From: an uncultured Lachnospiraceae bacterium
GTDB taxonomy: Bacteria > Bacillota > Clostridia > Lachnospirales > Lachnospiraceae
Reading direction: 5' to 3'
DNA length: 64,000 nt
Assembly: GCA_947174505.1 (NCBI GenBank)
Contig: CAMWJF010000001.1
Location: 124,001-188,000 of the forward strand
Shown here: piece by piece, positions 62,479 through 64,000 of the stretch
How positions within the stretch are numbered: position 1 is the first letter of the stretch
How the letters are laid out: every line of letters begins with the position of its first letter
The notes under the pieces: generated by a model
Databases searched by the model: none
What the model was told of the DNA's origin: nothing
Seen by the model: only the letters and a program-made list of their open reading frames with translations
Translations under genes and position numbers: made by a program

Positions 62479-63156
62479 ATGGGAAATATTGCGGTTATAA
62501 CTGCCAGAAGCGGCTCTAAAGGGCTGCCTGACAAAAATATAAGAGAGCTCTGCGGTAAGCCGCTGCTGGCTTACTCCGTGGAGTGTGCTTTACAGAGCGG
62601 ATGCTTTGACAAGGTTTTTGTTTCTACGGATTCATCGGAGTATGCGGAAATTGCAGAGAGTTTTGGGGCGGATGCTTCTTTTCTCAGATCGGAAGAGACC
62701 GCAGGAGATACAGCCGGTTCCTGGGATGCAGTCAGGGAAGTAATATATAAATTTGAAGAGCAGGGTGAAATTTTTGACTGTGTTATGCTCTTGCAGCCAA
62801 CCTCTCCTCTGAGAAATGTATCCGATATCAGAAACAGTTTTGCGCTGATGGAAGAAAAGGGCGCAAACTCGGTGGTGTCCGTGTGTGAAATGGAACATTC
62901 TCCGTTGTGGAGCAATACGCTTGGAGAGGATCTGTGCATGGATCAGTTCAGACAGGGAAATTACTGTAAAGTGAGAAGGCAGGATCTTCCCAAATATTAC
63001 AGGCTTAACGGAGCGGTTTTTTTGGTCACGCGTAAGGAGCTGGAGCAGCCTGAGATGTTCGAACATAAAAGCTATGCATATATTATGCCAACAGAGAGAT
63101 CCATTGATATAGATACGGAATTTGATTTTAAGGTGGCGGAATGCTTTATGCAGTGA
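62479..63156 (+). CDS. CMP-nonulosonate cytidylyltransferase (NeuA/PtmB-like), copy 3
   Basis: 225 residues from ATG 62479 (GGGGA upstream; TTG 62464 is possible). IAVITARSGSKGLPDKNIRE is the CTP-binding loop, KVFVSTDSSEYAEIAESFGAD, MLLQPTSPLRNVSDI, KVRRQDLPKYYRLNGAVFL and ERSIDIDTEFDFK follow. The gene order NeuB, NeuC, PtmE-like, NeuA-like recalls neuB2-neuC2-ptmE-ptmF-ptmB, so this copy is the best candidate for the legionaminic-acid-specific synthetase. It is one of three CMP-sugar synthetases within 12.5 kb. Confidence 0.92.
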   Translation: MGNIAVITARSGSKGLPDKNIRELCGKPLLAYSVECALQSGCFDKVFVSTDSSEYAEIAESFGADASFLRSEETAGDTAGSWDAVREVIYKFEEQGEIFDCVMLLQPTSPLRNVSDIRNSFALMEEKGANSVVSVCEMEHSPLWSNTLGEDLCMDQFRQGNYCKVRRQDLPKYYRLNGAVFLVTRKELEQPEMFEHKSYAYIMPTERSIDIDTEFDFKVAECFMQ

Positions 63157-63188
63157 TACGGGCAATTCGGAAGCCTTTGGGAGAAACG

Positions 63189-64000
63189 ATGAGTGAACTG
63201 AAAAGTCTGAAACAACTATATAAAAAATTTCAAGTTATTTTAACAAAATCTCAGAAGGGGTGGGCTGTCATTCTGTTTATATTGACAGCATTTGGTGCTC
63301 TTTTTGAGGCGCTGGGTGTGTCGGCAGTGATGCCATTGATCGGCGTAATGATAGAGCCGGATACTATAAGGAAAAGTTGGGCGGGAGAGCGGGTACTTGC
63401 ATTCTTCCCGGAAATTACGAATGAACAGCTTATGCTGCTGACGGCGGCCGGTGTTATTGCGGTATACATTGCTAAAAATATGTATATGGCAGGATTGTGC
63501 TATGTGCGAATCAAATATTCATGTAAGGTTCAAAGAGAGTTGTCTGTTCGGATTATGCATTCCTATGTAAAGCGGGGATATCCGTTTTTTTTAAGCAATA
63601 CGGTGGGTGATATACTCAGAGGATGTGCTGGTAGTGTGGCCGGCGTATATATGATCCTAAGTCAGTTTTTTAGGATTTTAGCGGAAATATTGACAATTTT
63701 ATGCATTTGCGGGTATCTGATTATCGAAGACGCTGCTTTGGCAGGGACGATTATTGTATTGGCATTATTTTGTGTTAGCGTGACGGTGCTAATTTTTCGA
63801 AAGAAAGTAAAATATTATGGTGAGGAGCAGTTTAAGTATAATTCTATTGTGAGCCGGAACTCATTACAGCTTTTTTACGGAATTAAAGAAGTGCTGGTTA
63901 TGAAGCGTACCACGCATTTCCTGCATGAATATGAGGATGCATATATTCACAAACAGAAGGCGACGATCAGCCAGACGGTTGCGACGGAATCGCCTGCCTA
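63189..64000 (+). CDS. ABC transporter (glycolipid flippase type), third copy, 3' end outside window
   Basis: The first 270 residues are in the window: an exporter-type transmembrane domain with segments around VILFILTAFGALFEALGVS, AAGVIAVYIAKNMYMAG and the FRILAEILTILCICGYLI pair. The helix pattern and the phrase FEALGVSAVMPLI parallel the proteins at 6121 (LETLGVSMMLPV) and 35591 (LELFAVMIFMPFI). The nucleotide-binding domain should lie past base 64000. It probably flips the glycan assembled by region D. Confidence 0.85.
   Translation, partial: MSELKSLKQLYKKFQVILTKSQKGWAVILFILTAFGALFEALGVSAVMPLIGVMIEPDTIRKSWAGERVLAFFPEITNEQLMLLTAAGVIAVYIAKNMYMAGLCYVRIKYSCKVQRELSVRIMHSYVKRGYPFFLSNTVGDILRGCAGSVAGVYMILSQFFRILAEILTILCICGYLIIEDAALAGTIIVLALFCVSVTVLIFRKKVKYYGEEQFKYNSIVSRNSLQLFYGIKEVLVMKRTTHFLHEYEDAYIHKQKATISQTVATESPA

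Noticed and set aside
1-64000. CRISPR arrays, tRNA/rRNA genes, prophage or transposase genes
   Set aside because: Looked for regularly spaced repeats, cloverleaf-like segments and transposase motifs by eye; none seen.

Overview
The window looks like part of one very large surface-polysaccharide and/or protein-glycosylation locus of a gut-type Clostridia bacterium, most likely Lachnospiraceae. This assignment rests on gene content, AGGAGG-type ribosome binding sites, frequent GTG/TTG starts and mixed GC content; there is no rRNA marker in the window. Every credible gene is on the + strand with short gaps or small overlaps, so the locus reads as a few long operons. I found no tRNA, rRNA, CRISPR array, phage gene or transposase gene.

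Region A (1-14 kb): the end of a GT4 glycosyltransferase, an SGNH-like membrane protein, a glutamine-dependent asparagine synthetase homologue, a GT2, two GT11-like fucosyltransferases flanking an ABC flippase, a polytopic membrane protein, DUF5672-like and GT17-like enzymes and a Wzy-like polymerase. It ends in a 272-bp unit bounded by perfect 16-bp inverted repeats and carrying a 47-codon gene.

Region B (14-35 kb): a complete-looking Wzx/Wzy-type set. It contains the initiating polyprenyl-phosphate sugar transferase, GT4 and GT2 enzymes, acetyltransferases, another GT11, a pyruvyl transferase, Wzx, a GH88/GH105-like hydrolase, a second Wzy-like protein, a natural WecG/TagA-GT4 fusion, a CotH-type protein, a radical SAM enzyme and a GT-D (DUF1792) enzyme.

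Region C (35-48 kb): a second ABC flippase, a GT-C-like membrane protein, a DPM-type GT2 with a DUF2304 partner, more GTs, a WecB/WbpI-type epimerase next to a WbpE-type aminotransferase, and an asparagine-synthetase-like protein lacking the glutaminase cysteine.

Region D (48.8-64 kb): visibly AT-richer at first (about 48.8-55 kb). It starts with its own promoter and a glycosyltransferase gene split by a ten-G tract, then a HAD phosphatase/CMP-sugar synthetase/DRE-TIM aldolase trio, three unassigned GT-B-like proteins, a NeuB-NeuC-NeuA set, a CBS-nucleotidyltransferase resembling PtmE of the legionaminic acid pathway, a second radical SAM enzyme, a third CMP-sugar synthetase and a third ABC flippase running off the edge. 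This block probably makes and transfers one or more CMP-activated nonulosonic (legionaminic/sialic-like) or related acidic sugars.

The most unusual signals are the G10 tract that would fuse two ORFs if one G were lost, a pair of ~67-bp hairpin repeats with compensatory base changes, an attenuator-like pair of mutually exclusive hairpins inside a polymerase ORF, the inverted-repeat-bounded micro-gene, and the aldolase-centred CMP-sugar island. Functional names come from motif recognition by eye; no database search was run.
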